From positions 124,001 through 188,000 of the forward strand of contig CAVXIC010000031.1 of NCBI GenBank assembly GCA_963761755.1: DNA of 64,000 nucleotides, written 5' to 3'. The position numbers and the translations under genes were made by a program. The stretch comes from CAJXVA01 sp963761755 (GTDB lineage Bacteria; Myxococcota_A; Polyangia; Nannocystales; Nannocystaceae). Below the pieces are notes generated by a model. That model was not told the DNA's origin, ran no database searches, and was given only the letters and a program-made list of their open reading frames with translations. Shown in pieces: positions 31,210 through 39,930 of this stretch (the first letter of the stretch is position 1; the number at the start of each line of letters is the position of its first letter).

Positions 31210-34200
31210 TCAGCCGCCGGTGCTGCCGCCTTCTGCACCACCGCCACCGGAGGACGAGCCCCCTGTGCTGTCGGTGTCGCCCGTCTCACCGGACTGGGCT
31301 TCTTCGAGCTCGCAGATGTTGTCGGGCTTGAAGTCACCGTTGCAGGCCGCGCCGTCGTCGGGCCACAGCTTGCCGAACGCGTCCACGAACTCGGCGTTGC
31401 TGGGGTCGAAGGCGAACGGGCAGGAGTCGCACACGTCGCCGATGCCGTCGTAGTCCTGGTCGACCTGGGGCAGGAAGCAGATGTTCTGCCACAGGGAGTC
31501 GACCGGGTTGCGGTCCTCGGAGAAGTCCACGTCGCTCAAGGGCGACAGGAGGTTCTCCAGCGCAGAGGTGCCTGCGTCCTCCAACGCCGCCTCGCAGCCC
31601 GGAGGGGCCTCGAGGATGCCGGGGGTGGCCGCGAGCGTCGCGGGAAGCGACCGACACTCGGAGTTCTCCTCTTGCTCTTCGCTGCAGTTCTCGCGGAGCC
31701 GCACTGGGATCTCCAAGATGAGCTTGCCGTCAGCACCACGTGCGTTGGGCAGCTCGGGGTGCGGAGCCGTGAGCGGCAGGCAGGTCGAGAGGTCGATGGG
31801 TTCGCCCACTTCTGCGGGCAGCGAGCACGTCCCGGCGAGCAGAAGGTCGCCGACCGACAGCGTGCGTCCGTCGTCTGCTTCCTGCACCGCCATGACCGCC
31901 GCTTCGTCGGCGGCGACCAGCTGCGTGGTGCAGCAGTTGCCCAAAGCCTCGACGGGGAAGAAGCCGAAGCGACGCGCGTTCTTGCGCTCTCCGCAGCCCT
32001 TGTCCGCCCCGATCTCGCAGAGCTCGCCGACGAAGTCTCCGTCGGGGTCGTCATCCTGCGATCCGCCTTCCATCGCCTGGCTCGGGTTGCCCGCGAACGG
32101 GCAGGTGTCGCACGCGTTGCCAACGCTGTCGCCGTCCGAGTCGATGTGGTTGCAGAAGCCCGCCGGCGAGCAGGGGACGCCTACGCCGCAGTCGGCTTCG
32201 GCCGTTGCGTTCGTGCAGTCGATCGGCGGTTGGTCGGGCAGCGGCTGACGCGGGCAGCCGTCCAGCGAGTTGATCAGGCCGTCTTGATCGAAGTCATCCT
32301 GGTTTCCAAAGCCGACGTTGCCGCCGGCCCAGGCGTTGATCATCTGACCTTCGCAGACGTCTCCGATCATGGAGCCGTCGTCGTCAGCCTGGCACAGGTC
32401 GTTGTCGTCGAACGCGATCGGTGAGGCGACTTCGTACGGGTTGTCGGGGCCGTAGTCCTCGCAGTTCGCCGTGACCACGCAGTTGTCACAGACGTCGCCG
32501 ATGCCGTCGTTGTCGGCGTCGCTCTGGTCCGGAATGTTGCGGACCATCATCTCCTCGGGCACGGCAGCGGCCGTCGCGTTGGCGTTGTACTGGGCGAGCG
32601 TCTGGCGACAGCTGTCGCACTCGTTGCCGATGCCGTCGTTGTCGGAGTCGGCGGTGTTGCCGGGGTCGCCGCCCGCAGCCGGGCAGAGGTCGATCGCGTC
32701 ACCGACGCCGTCGTCGTCGATGTCCTCCTGATCGGGGTTGAAGTTCAGGTCGGCGTTGTCGCAAGACAGGGGAATGCCGTCGTTGTCGGCGTCCTCTTTG
32801 CACTTCGGGTTGTCGATCGTGAAGTCGTAGTCGTATCGATCGGCGCCACTGGCGACCAGCGGCATCCCGCAAGCGTCCCAGAACACGTCTTTGTACAGGC
32901 CCTCGTCGGCCGCGGTTTGCTCGTAGCTCGCCGCCATCGGCGCGAGCATGCGGTAGGTCTGGTTGACCTCCAGGTATTGACCGAACTCGACCGGGTCGAT
33001 CTGGACGCTGACCTGACCCAAGATCTGGAACTCGATGTCGATGGTCAGGCAGGGCGCAGCGCAGACGTTGCTCTCCCTGGCGGCGTCGAGCTCGGGCTCG
33101 GTCTCGTAGCAGGTCGCACCGCCCGCGACGGGGGCGACCTCGCAGCATGCGCCCTCAGGCGGGTCTGCGCGGTCGCAACGGAGGTCTGGAGCGGCAAGCT
33201 CGCAGACCTTGTCGGCGCCTTCGCCGGTGCAGGTCACCCGGTACAGCTGCAGCTTCGCGAGGTTCTCGGGGCTGGCGTCGTACTTGTTGGAGAAGCGCAG
33301 CGAGAAGTCGTCGCAGGCGCCAATCCGCAGGTTGTCGGTGGGGAAACCCGACTCGGGCTGCACGTGGAACTGGGGGGTCTCGAAGGTGTACTGCGACTTG
33401 CCGGCGAGGGTGTTGTCGGCTTTGTCGATGACGTAGGCCGGGTTGTCCGTGCCCGGCTCGTTGAACGTGATCGTGTACTCCTGGCCGGAGCACATCGCCC
33501 GGTCGAAGTCTTCGAAGTTCTCCGGCGTGAAGGTGTCGGAGGCGCGCCATCCGTCGTGCCGGTTGAGCGGCGCGATGAGCAGGTCGGTGTTGTTCTCGGC
33601 GCAGTTCTCGATGTCGGCACGCGGCACGCCACCCAGGTCGGCCGGACGCCAGTCGAAGCCCTTGATCGCGGGGTCGTAGATGATGCCGCCGACCCGAGAC
33701 ACGAACTTGACGGCGTACTGCCCGGCACGCTCGGCCACGAGCTCGTCGCCGTCGTAGCACCCGCGGGAGACGGCCTCGAAGCAGCCGTCCTCTTCGAGGC
33801 TGTCTCGATTGGACTCCAGCGAGCCGCTGTTGGGGCAGATGCAGCGCCGCGTGGGGTCGGGCAGGTTCTGGTCGCGCTCGTAGAGCGGTTTGGGATTCAG
33901 GTTGCCCTGGTAGTAGGGGTCGCACGCGAACCCATCGTTGCCGGCTTGGCTTTCACCATAGAGCGAGCCCTGGCAGGCTTCTTCGGCGCTGAGTCGGTTG
34001 TTCTCGTTCCAGTCGGCGAAGGCGAGCTCGGAGCCGCCGGCGCGCTGGTTGCAGTTGCCACCGTCCGCGTCGCAGTCGGTGAGCCCGGCGCCGTTGCGGC
34101 CGACCGGGCCGTAGACATCGGCCTTCTCGATCTCCGCGTTGGCCACCAAGCACGCGGCGGTGCCCGCGGTGCCGAAGCGGCGGTCCTGGCAGTAGGCCGT

Positions 34201-35562
34201 GTCGGGGCCCAAGGTGGTCTCGTCGTAGCGACACGTCACCATCCACTGCGGACGACAGGAGGCCTCGATGCAGGTGCCGTCGTCGTACGCGTCCGCCAAG
34301 CAGGCGTGGCCCGTGTCAGCGTGCCGACCGATGCACTCGGTTCCGTCGAGGTCGTGCACGTCACCGCACTGCGGCGTGCTGGAGCACTTCGCGTCGGTTT
34401 TCTCGAACTTCGATGGACGCTTGTCGGGGTGCGTCTCGCGCAGCTTGTCGAACAGCGGGAGCTTGAACTCCTGGACCGAGGTGGCGCACTGGTCGTTGTC
34501 CCCGGGCTCCTCTCGCCAGCCGCTCCACTCACCGAGCTCCGGGCAGCTCTCGTCGGTCCACCACTCGTACACCCAGGTCTGCTCTTCGTCCGAGCGGTCG
34601 ACGAATGTGACGAACTCCGAGCACTCGGCGAACTTGTCGATGTTGGCGCCCGCGTCGTCGGGACCGCCACAGGTGTACGCGGCCGCAAATCCGGGGATGC
34701 CGGGGTTGGGGTTGAGCGGTACGCCGCCGGAATCGACGCCGTAGCGGCGGATCTTCGTCGACAACAGATAGTCGCAGTAGGTGCAGCAGGTGTCGGGGCC
34801 CTCGTCGGGTGAGGAGCAGCTGTTGCCGCCGGCGGTCCAGATCCCGCGCGCGGCCTTGATGGTGCCGCCCTCGAAGAGCTTCATCGGCTTGCCCGTCGCC
34901 GGGTTGAGCGCGTTGCACGGGTTCGTCGCCGGATCCTTGTAATCGGCGAACGTGAAGTCGTCGCCGTTCTCCGAGAGGTTGTCGATGCACGACAGGTTCA
35001 CCAGGCGGGTGATGGTGTCGGCCGCATCGCGCTCGCCCTTCTTGTAGTCCCCGTTGTAGCGGGTGATCGGACCTTGGACCTGAAGCACGTCGGTCTTCCA
35101 GTCGTAGACCTCGAACAGCTGCGGGTTGTCCGGTCGCTTGCGCACCAGCTCGATCGAGGTTGGATCGAGAAGGTTGTTGAAGATGAACTCGATGCCGGAC
35201 GAGGTGACCAGCGGAGAGAGCTTGCAGTACTCCTCGGCGTTGGCCGAGCCCTGAGCCTCTTCCGTCTCCGTGCACGGGATGATCTTCTCGATGAAGTACG
35301 TGCCCTCGGAGATCGGTGCTGGGCAGTTGTCGCCCACACAGGTCGGGTTGAGGATGTGGATCTTGTCGGACTGGTAGTTGACCCCCGAGATCGACTCGAG
35401 GATCAGGTTGTCCGGATCGCAGATGCCACAGTCCGTGTCCTGGATGCAGCCGCTGGAACCCAGCGTGAGCATCGAGAGGCCGGCGACGGCGCTCGCGCTG
35501 ACGGCCAGGCGGCGCAGGCCGGAGAGTTCATTACAAAGGTGCGATAGACGTGGAAGTTTCAT
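31210..35562 (-). CDS. Giant Cys-rich lipoprotein with thrombospondin type-3-like calcium repeats
   Basis: A 1450-residue predicted surface lipoprotein. The signal peptide ends in LGSSGC (about residue 37), followed at once by QDTDCGICDPDN. The first 900 residues are Cys-rich with no domain I can name. From about 935 to 1170 there are many Asp-rich repeats of the thrombospondin type-3 kind (DADNDGIPLSCDNADLN, DIDDDGVGDAIDLCP, DSDNDGIGNECDSC, DQDGLINSLDGCP); one more repeat (DYDGIGDVCDSCPF) is near the C-terminus. These bind calcium and stiffen secreted proteins. The chain ends in a Gly/Ser-rich tail. ATG 35562 was chosen because AAAGGG lies five bases upstream and gives a compact signal peptide. 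Probably an adhesin or structural coat protein; the function is not known. Confidence 0.8.
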   Translation of the reverse strand: MKLPRLSHLCNELSGLRRLAVSASAVAGLSMLTLGSSGCIQDTDCGICDPDNLILESISGVNYQSDKIHILNPTCVGDNCPAPISEGTYFIEKIIPCTETEEAQGSANAEEYCKLSPLVTSSGIEFIFNNLLDPTSIELVRKRPDNPQLFEVYDWKTDVLQVQGPITRYNGDYKKGERDAADTITRLVNLSCIDNLSENGDDFTFADYKDPATNPCNALNPATGKPMKLFEGGTIKAARGIWTAGGNSCSSPDEGPDTCCTYCDYLLSTKIRRYGVDSGGVPLNPNPGIPGFAAAYTCGGPDDAGANIDKFAECSEFVTFVDRSDEEQTWVYEWWTDESCPELGEWSGWREEPGDNDQCATSVQEFKLPLFDKLRETHPDKRPSKFEKTDAKCSSTPQCGDVHDLDGTECIGRHADTGHACLADAYDDGTCIEASCRPQWMVTCRYDETTLGPDTAYCQDRRFGTAGTAACLVANAEIEKADVYGPVGRNGAGLTDCDADGGNCNQRAGGSELAFADWNENNRLSAEEACQGSLYGESQAGNDGFACDPYYQGNLNPKPLYERDQNLPDPTRRCICPNSGSLESNRDSLEEDGCFEAVSRGCYDGDELVAERAGQYAVKFVSRVGGIIYDPAIKGFDWRPADLGGVPRADIENCAENNTDLLIAPLNRHDGWRASDTFTPENFEDFDRAMCSGQEYTITFNEPGTDNPAYVIDKADNTLAGKSQYTFETPQFHVQPESGFPTDNLRIGACDDFSLRFSNKYDASPENLAKLQLYRVTCTGEGADKVCELAAPDLRCDRADPPEGACCEVAPVAGGATCYETEPELDAARESNVCAAPCLTIDIEFQILGQVSVQIDPVEFGQYLEVNQTYRMLAPMAASYEQTAADEGLYKDVFWDACGMPLVASGADRYDYDFTIDNPKCKEDADNDGIPLSCDNADLNFNPDQEDIDDDGVGDAIDLCPAAGGDPGNTADSDNDGIGNECDSCRQTLAQYNANATAAAVPEEMMVRNIPDQSDADNDGIGDVCDNCVVTANCEDYGPDNPYEVASPIAFDDNDLCQADDDGSMIGDVCEGQMINAWAGGNVGFGNQDDFDQDGLINSLDGCPRQPLPDQPPIDCTNATAEADCGVGVPCSPAGFCNHIDSDGDSVGNACDTCPFAGNPSQAMEGGSQDDDPDGDFVGELCEIGADKGCGERKNARRFGFFPVEALGNCCTTQLVAADEAAVMAVQEADDGRTLSVGDLLLAGTCSLPAEVGEPIDLSTCLPLTAPHPELPNARGADGKLILEIPVRLRENCSEEQEENSECRSLPATLAATPGILEAPPGCEAALEDAGTSALENLLSPLSDVDFSEDRNPVDSLWQNICFLPQVDQDYDGIGDVCDSCPFAFDPSNAEFVDAFGKLWPDDGAACNGDFKPDNICELEEAQSGETGDTDSTGGSSSGGGGAEGGSTGG

Positions 35563-35951
35563 GAACCCTTTGCCCTTGGTGTGCATGGCCCGTACCCGGG
35601 GGCGGAGGCGGGCCGAAGCCTACATAGAACGACGTGATTTCGGAAGCCTTTTGGCCGCAGCCTCGAGCATCCTTGGGATGCTTTCCCGGCGCCCGTGGCG
35701 GCGCGGGCAGGTGGCTCGGGCCGGGGTCCAAGGGACGTCGAGACCTGCGACCGTCCTGCGTCCCCGCTCGGTCGTGGGGAACCGCACGGCCTCCGCCGTC
35801 CTGCCGTCGCCCCCGCTCCAGGTGATCTCGTTCCCCACATGGCTTGTCCGAGGCCACGAATGACCCCGCGGACAGCCAACGCACCGCGCCCGCATTCCTG
35901 ACACCCCTACCTTTATAGCGGCCAGGCCGCCAGCCACTTCCCTTTGAGGGG
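35563..35951. other. Intergenic region upstream of the large lipoprotein gene
   Basis: About 390 bases between the lipoprotein start and the PP2C stop codon, both minus strand. Reading frames here are short, Arg-rich and without a recognisable product. I see no clear promoter hexamers, only a small GCGGCC/GGCCGC inverted repeat near 35919-35931 that may end the PP2C transcript. The promoter for the lipoprotein must lie within it. Confidence 0.5.
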
Positions 35952-36713
35952 CTAGAACAAGCACTCGATGAGCATGGCGGTGATGTTGTCTTCACCGCCC
36001 TCGGCGTTCGCCCGGTCGATCAGCTCGGCGACGCACGCCTCGGGGTCGTCGTGCGCGCGGATGACCTCGTGCATGTCCTCGTCGGTGAGCATGCCGCACA
36101 GGCCGTCGGAGCACAGCAGGAACCGATCTCGGTTCTTGATCTGGAACCGGGTGACGTCGACCTCGACCGTATCCCGCATGCCCAGCGCGCGGGTGATGAC
36201 GTTCTTGTGGGGGAAGTCGCGGATCTCGTCCTCGGTGAGGTCGGGTCGCGCGTCCTTCCAGTCCTCGAGCAGCGAGTGGTCGCGGGTCAGCGCGACGATC
36301 TCCCCGTCCCGCATCCGGTAGCAGCGCGAGTCGCCGACGTGGCCGACGTAGCCGTCGTGGCCGTTGAGGTGGAAGACCACCACGGTGGTGCCCATGCCGC
36401 GCTGGCTGCGGTTGCGCTGCGACGCGTAGTGAATGCGTTCGTTGGCCAGCCGAACGGAGGCGATCATCCGGTTCTCGGCGAACGAGCGCGTGGGGTCGTA
36501 GCGAAACGGCCACGTCGCGTTGGCGTTGCGGCTGTGTCGATAGAACTCACCGACGACCTCTGTGGACATCTTGCTCGCGACGTCGCCGGACGCATGGCCT
36601 CCCATGCCATCGGCAACCATGAAGAGGCGGTCCTCTTCGATGAGAGCGAAGTAGTCCTCATTGTGGGTCCGCTTGAGACCCACGTCGGTTCGCGCTGCGT
36701 AGCGAATCCGCAC
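35952..36713 (-). CDS. PP2C-family Ser/Thr protein phosphatase (Stp type)
   Basis: A 253-residue soluble phosphatase. PPM motifs in order are RTHNEDYF, VADGMGGHASGDVAS, GMGTTVV, GHVGDSRCYRM, LTRDHSLLEDW, LCSDGLCGMLTDEDM and GGEDNITAMLIE. The Asp and Gly residues of the bimetal site are all present. It should remove phosphate from Ser/Thr of proteins phosphorylated by Hanks-type kinases, and the zinc-ribbon/FHA gene 2 kb away would read the same marks. The start is GTG 36713, with TAGTAT nine bases upstream. Confidence 0.93.
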   Translation of the reverse strand: MRIRYAARTDVGLKRTHNEDYFALIEEDRLFMVADGMGGHASGDVASKMSTEVVGEFYRHSRNANATWPFRYDPTRSFAENRMIASVRLANERIHYASQRNRSQRGMGTTVVVFHLNGHDGYVGHVGDSRCYRMRDGEIVALTRDHSLLEDWKDARPDLTEDEIRDFPHKNVITRALGMRDTVEVDVTRFQIKNRDRFLLCSDGLCGMLTDEDMHEVIRAHDDPEACVAELIDRANAEGGEDNITAMLIECLF

Positions 36714-36722
36714 CGGACACGG

Positions 36723-36728
36723 ATACTA
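36723..36728 (-). promoter_or_regulatory. TAnnnT -10-like element before PP2C gene
   Basis: TAGTAT on the minus strand ends 9 bases before GTG 36713. No Shine-Dalgarno sequence is visible. Confidence 0.55.
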
Positions 36729-36754
36729 TCCTACATCGCCAGGGCGGACCAGCC

Positions 36755-37615
36755 TCATCGACGTTCCGCGACCAGGAGACGTTCGGCTCGCAACGGGCGG
36801 GCCAGCCACGCGTGGGTTCCGGCGTGCTGGGCCCACGCTCGTTGCCCGGTATCGCTGTCGACCGACAAGCCGCAGGCGTTCACCCGCTGGTGGGCATCGG
36901 CGGGCAGCATGGCCCCACGCAGGGGTTCTCCGAGCTTGGCAAAGCTGGCACGCACCAGCGCGTCGAGCCGCGGCGTCGACCGACCGAGCAGCTGCGGTAC
37001 TGCGTAGGTCATCAGCATGCGGCTCCCCCGGGCGCTGCGGCGTGCGATCGCTCGGAGGGTGGAATCGATTGCGGGAATCGGCAGGTACGGGGTGACGCCC
37101 TCCCACAGCCACACCGTCGGCTGCTCGGCGTCGTGCCCCGCGTCGGCGAGCGCCTCGGTGAGCGAGCCGTCGTCGAAATCGAGGGGGACGTGCTGGACGC
37201 TGCGGGCCATCGGCTCCAGGGCGCTTGCGCGGGTGCGCTTGACTGCGCAGGTGTGCGGATGGTCGACCTCGAACACGTCGAGGTCCGCGAGCTCGGGCAA
37301 GCGGTAGGCGCGGCCGTCGAAGCCGGCGCCCAGGATGACCATCGAGCTCGCCCCCTGCCGAATCGCACGCGCGAGCTCCCGGTCGATCGCCGCCGTGCGC
37401 AGGCTGACGTGGTCGACCAACCCGCCGCTGAGCAGCCGGGGCGCGACCAGGGCTCCCCGGGCCCAAGCCGGGAGCGCCCGCCAGCGCCTCAAGGTCCAGG
37501 CCACGGGCGCCGGGAGGAACGCTGCCGCGGTGGCGTCCGCTGGGATCGCCGGGATTCCGACCCCACGGGCCACGGCGACCGCGAGCGCGGTCAGGCTCAC
37601 CTGCCCGGCCTTCAT
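36755..37615 (-). CDS. Class I SAM-dependent methyltransferase (leucine carboxyl methyltransferase-like)
   Basis: A 286-residue protein. The SAM-binding motif I is SMVILGAGFDGRAYRL (about 90-105), with the acidic ribose-binding residue in VFEVDHPHT. PLDFDDGSLTEAL and VWLWEGVTPYL follow, as in the LCM/TIGR00027 family that O-methylates carboxyl groups of metabolites or proteins. Its start overlaps the last codon of endonuclease III by four bases. The substrate cannot be inferred. Confidence 0.8.
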   Translation of the reverse strand: MKAGQVSLTALAVAVARGVGIPAIPADATAAAFLPAPVAWTLRRWRALPAWARGALVAPRLLSGGLVDHVSLRTAAIDRELARAIRQGASSMVILGAGFDGRAYRLPELADLDVFEVDHPHTCAVKRTRASALEPMARSVQHVPLDFDDGSLTEALADAGHDAEQPTVWLWEGVTPYLPIPAIDSTLRAIARRSARGSRMLMTYAVPQLLGRSTPRLDALVRASFAKLGEPLRGAMLPADAHQRVNACGLSVDSDTGQRAWAQHAGTHAWLARPLRAERLLVAERR

Positions 37616-38262
37616 CGACGCCTCTCCTGCTGCATGCGCCTCTTGGTCGCCGCCCACCCGCAGATCGGGCACGCGCTGAGATCGTGATGGCGAGCGGGAC
37701 AGTACTCGCGGCCGAAGAAGATGATCTGCAGGTGCCGACGATTCCAGGTGTCCTCGGCGAAGACCCGCTTGAGGTCGGCCTCGGTCTTCTCGACGGTGAG
37801 TCCTCCGGAGAGCTGCCAACGGGCTGCGCAGCGGTGAATGTGCGTGTCGACCGGAAAGGCGGGGACGCCAAAGGCCTGCGACATCACCACCGAGGCGGTC
37901 TTGTGCCCCACGCCCGCGAGCGCTTCGAGGGCCGCCATATCGGCCGGGACCCGCCCGTCGTGGCGTTCGACGAGCTGCGCGCTGAGCCGCTGAAGGTTCT
38001 TGGCTTTCGTCGGCGCCAGCCCGAGCTGTCGGATGCACTCGAGGATTGTCTCGACCGGCTGCGTCGCCATCCGCCGCGGCTCGTCCGCCAGCGCGAACAG
38101 GGCGGGGGTCACCTCATTCACCTTCTTGTCCGTCGTCTGCGCTGAGAGCATGACCGCGACCAACAGCGTGTAGGGGTCGCTGTGGTCCAAGGGAATCGGC
38201 GGCTCGGGGTACAGCTCGTCCAAGAGCATGCCGATCTTTTCCGCTCGTTCGGCGCGGCGCAT
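37612..38262 (-). CDS. nth: Endonuclease III (DNA glycosylase/AP lyase) with altered iron-sulfur motif
   Basis: A 216-residue HhH-GPD DNA repair enzyme that removes oxidised pyrimidines. The helix-hairpin-helix and catalytic Lys are in LAGVGHKTASVVMSQAF, the catalytic Asp in FPVDTHIHRCA. The C-terminal cluster loop is unusual: it reads C-x9-C-x2-C (YCPARHHDLSACPICGW) and has no fourth cysteine, whereas E. coli Nth has C-x6-C-x2-C-x5-C. The cluster may be ligated differently or absent. The start ATG 38262 has TAGGCT at 8 bases. The frame is open far upstream, but that is antisense to the FHA gene. Confidence 0.9.
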   Translation of the reverse strand: MRRAERAEKIGMLLDELYPEPPIPLDHSDPYTLLVAVMLSAQTTDKKVNEVTPALFALADEPRRMATQPVETILECIRQLGLAPTKAKNLQRLSAQLVERHDGRVPADMAALEALAGVGHKTASVVMSQAFGVPAFPVDTHIHRCAARWQLSGGLTVEKTEADLKRVFAEDTWNRRHLQIIFFGREYCPARHHDLSACPICGWAATKRRMQQERRR

Positions 38263-38270
38263 GGCTGCGG

Positions 38271-38276
38271 AGCCTA
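38271..38276 (-). promoter_or_regulatory. TAnnnT -10-like element before nth
   Basis: TAGGCT on the minus strand ends 8 bases before ATG 38262. Confidence 0.5.
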
Positions 38277-38405
38277 GAGCACATCTGGGAGCCTGGCCAC
38301 GCGGCCTCGCTGGTCCTTGGCCCCGATGACGTCGTCGCGAAACCTGTGGCGGACATGCGTGCAGTGCCGCGTCGGTGACACTTCGCCTCCGGCGGCTCCC
38401 CGCGC

Positions 38406-38411
38406 TACCCT
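38406..38411 (+). promoter_or_regulatory. TAnnnT -10-like element before zinc-ribbon/FHA gene
   Basis: TACCCT ends 9 bases before GTG 38421. It supports the zinc-ribbon start as the true gene start. Confidence 0.5.
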
Positions 38412-38420
38412 GGACGCGAC

Positions 38421-39921
38421 GTGGACTGCGAACGCTGCGGCGCGAGCGTGCCGGAAGAAGGGAAATTCTGTGCGGACTGCGGAGCGCCGCTGCCGGGGGC
38501 ACCCCAGCGGCCGGCGACCCGACCTTGTCGGGCCTGCGATCAACAGGTCGAGGTCGGTGCGAGGTTCTGCGGAAACTGCGGGGTCGAGGCGCCACACCCA
38601 AACCCGAAGCCAGTACCCGAAGCCAGACCCGAAGCCAGACCCGAACCCGGCGGTCACGGGCAACACGGTCCGCCGCCCCGCCCCGAGCGCGTCGACCGAG
38701 GCGGGCGATGACCCCGATCCCGAACAACCGACTCAGCCGCGGAAGGTGATGGCGCTCATCGAGGACGAGCTCGACGAGGACCCCAGCGGTGCTCCGTCCA
38801 GTTCGCCGCACGCGGTCGCCGAGGACGCATCCGAACCGCTCTCGCTCGAGCCCGAGGTCGATGCGGCGGTGGCTCACGCGCTGGGCTCTGCCTCCGGACC
38901 CAAGCTCGTCGACGAGATCTCGGAGATCGAGTTCCTCCGCAAGCAGGGCTTCCTCGCCAAGGCCCAGGAGGGATGGCAAACGCTGTGGGCGCGCCATCGG
39001 GGACACGAGGCTCTCGCCGCCCTGGGGCAGGTGCTGGGAATGGACGTTGCGGGCACGGGAGGCGCCACGGTCGTCACGCGTACGCCGAAGCCGGACCTCG
39101 CAGGTCCGATCGAGACGCCGACCAGCCCCACCTTCGTCGAGGGCTCCGCGCCGCCGCCGGGAGGGTTCGCGGCGAGCTCGGCGGTCCCGCTCGAGGTCGA
39201 GCCACGCGTGACGCCGGCGCTGGGCATCGAGTCGACGCGGCGCAACCACGCTCCGTCGTCCGAGAGCCTGCCGACCAATCCCCGCATGGCGTTTCCCCCC
39301 GCCCAAGAGGGCACGGTCGTCGCTGCGCCGGGCGGGGTGAAGCTCGTGATGCTCGGTGCGCGTGGGCAGGCGGTCTGGGACCGGGTGCTTCCTCCGGGCG
39401 TCTCGATCGAGATTGGTCGCGACCCCGCGCAGCCGTGGGGCGACGATCCCAACCTGCGTCCGCAGCACGCTCGCCTGCACGCCCTTGCGGGCGGCGGGCT
39501 CCGGGTCGAGCCGCTCGGTGAGGGCAGCGTGTTTCGCAAGCTCGACGAGCGACTCGCGGTGCGCGATGGCGACGAGTTTCGCGTTGGGGAGTCCGTGCTG
39601 CGGTACTCGAGCGCCGAGTCCGGGTGGGGCACGCTGACGTGGAGCCCGCTGTCGCCCGGCGGGTCCCATGCGCTGACCCACGCGCTGGTCCTCGGTGACG
39701 AGGGGGCGCTGGTCGGCCGAGAGAACGCGGAGATCGAGCTGCCGGAGGACACCTTCGTGTCCGGTGCGCACTGCCAGTTCTCGTGCCGCGAAGAGGGCGT
39801 GTTCGTCGAAGATCTCGGGAGTGCCAACGGCACCTACGCGCGGGTGCGCGATGACGAGGCCGTCCCCCGCGGCTCGGTGATCTTGCTGGGCCAGACCCAG
39901 TTCGCGGTGCATCCGGGCTGA
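38421..39921 (+). CDS. Double zinc-ribbon plus two FHA domains, split by a one-base frameshift
   Basis: The first frame (GTG 38421 to TGA 38711) encodes two zinc ribbons, CERCGASVP...FCADCG and CRACDQQ...FCGNCG, then a Pro/Lys/Glu repeat. The rest of the protein is in another frame and runs to TGA 39921. It has an acidic linker, a helical segment (about 38900-39030), a first FHA-like domain (around 39330-39610; IEIGRDPAQ, RPQHARLHA) and a second FHA domain (around 39690-39915; LVGRENAEIELP, VSGAHCQF, DLGSANGTY). In the repeat CCCGAAGCCAGA one copy reads CCCGAAGCCAGTA. Removing the extra base (T38614) joins the frames and gives a regular PKPDPKPDPKPDP linker. FHA domains bind phosphothreonine. 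Either the gene is mutated, phase-variable or slips during translation, or the base is a sequencing error. Confidence 0.8.
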
Positions 39922-39930
39922 GGTCGCGGC

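Noticed and set aside
35620..35964. A 114-codon minus-strand frame in the gap before the large lipoprotein
   Set aside because: Arg-rich, no ribosome binding site or hexamer, overlaps the PP2C stop, and no similarity is recognised.
38317..38420. An earlier start for the FHA-protein frame at 38317
   Set aside because: That frame before the repeat encodes Arg-rich shadow sequence of the zinc ribbons; the real N-terminus is in the other frame from GTG 38421.
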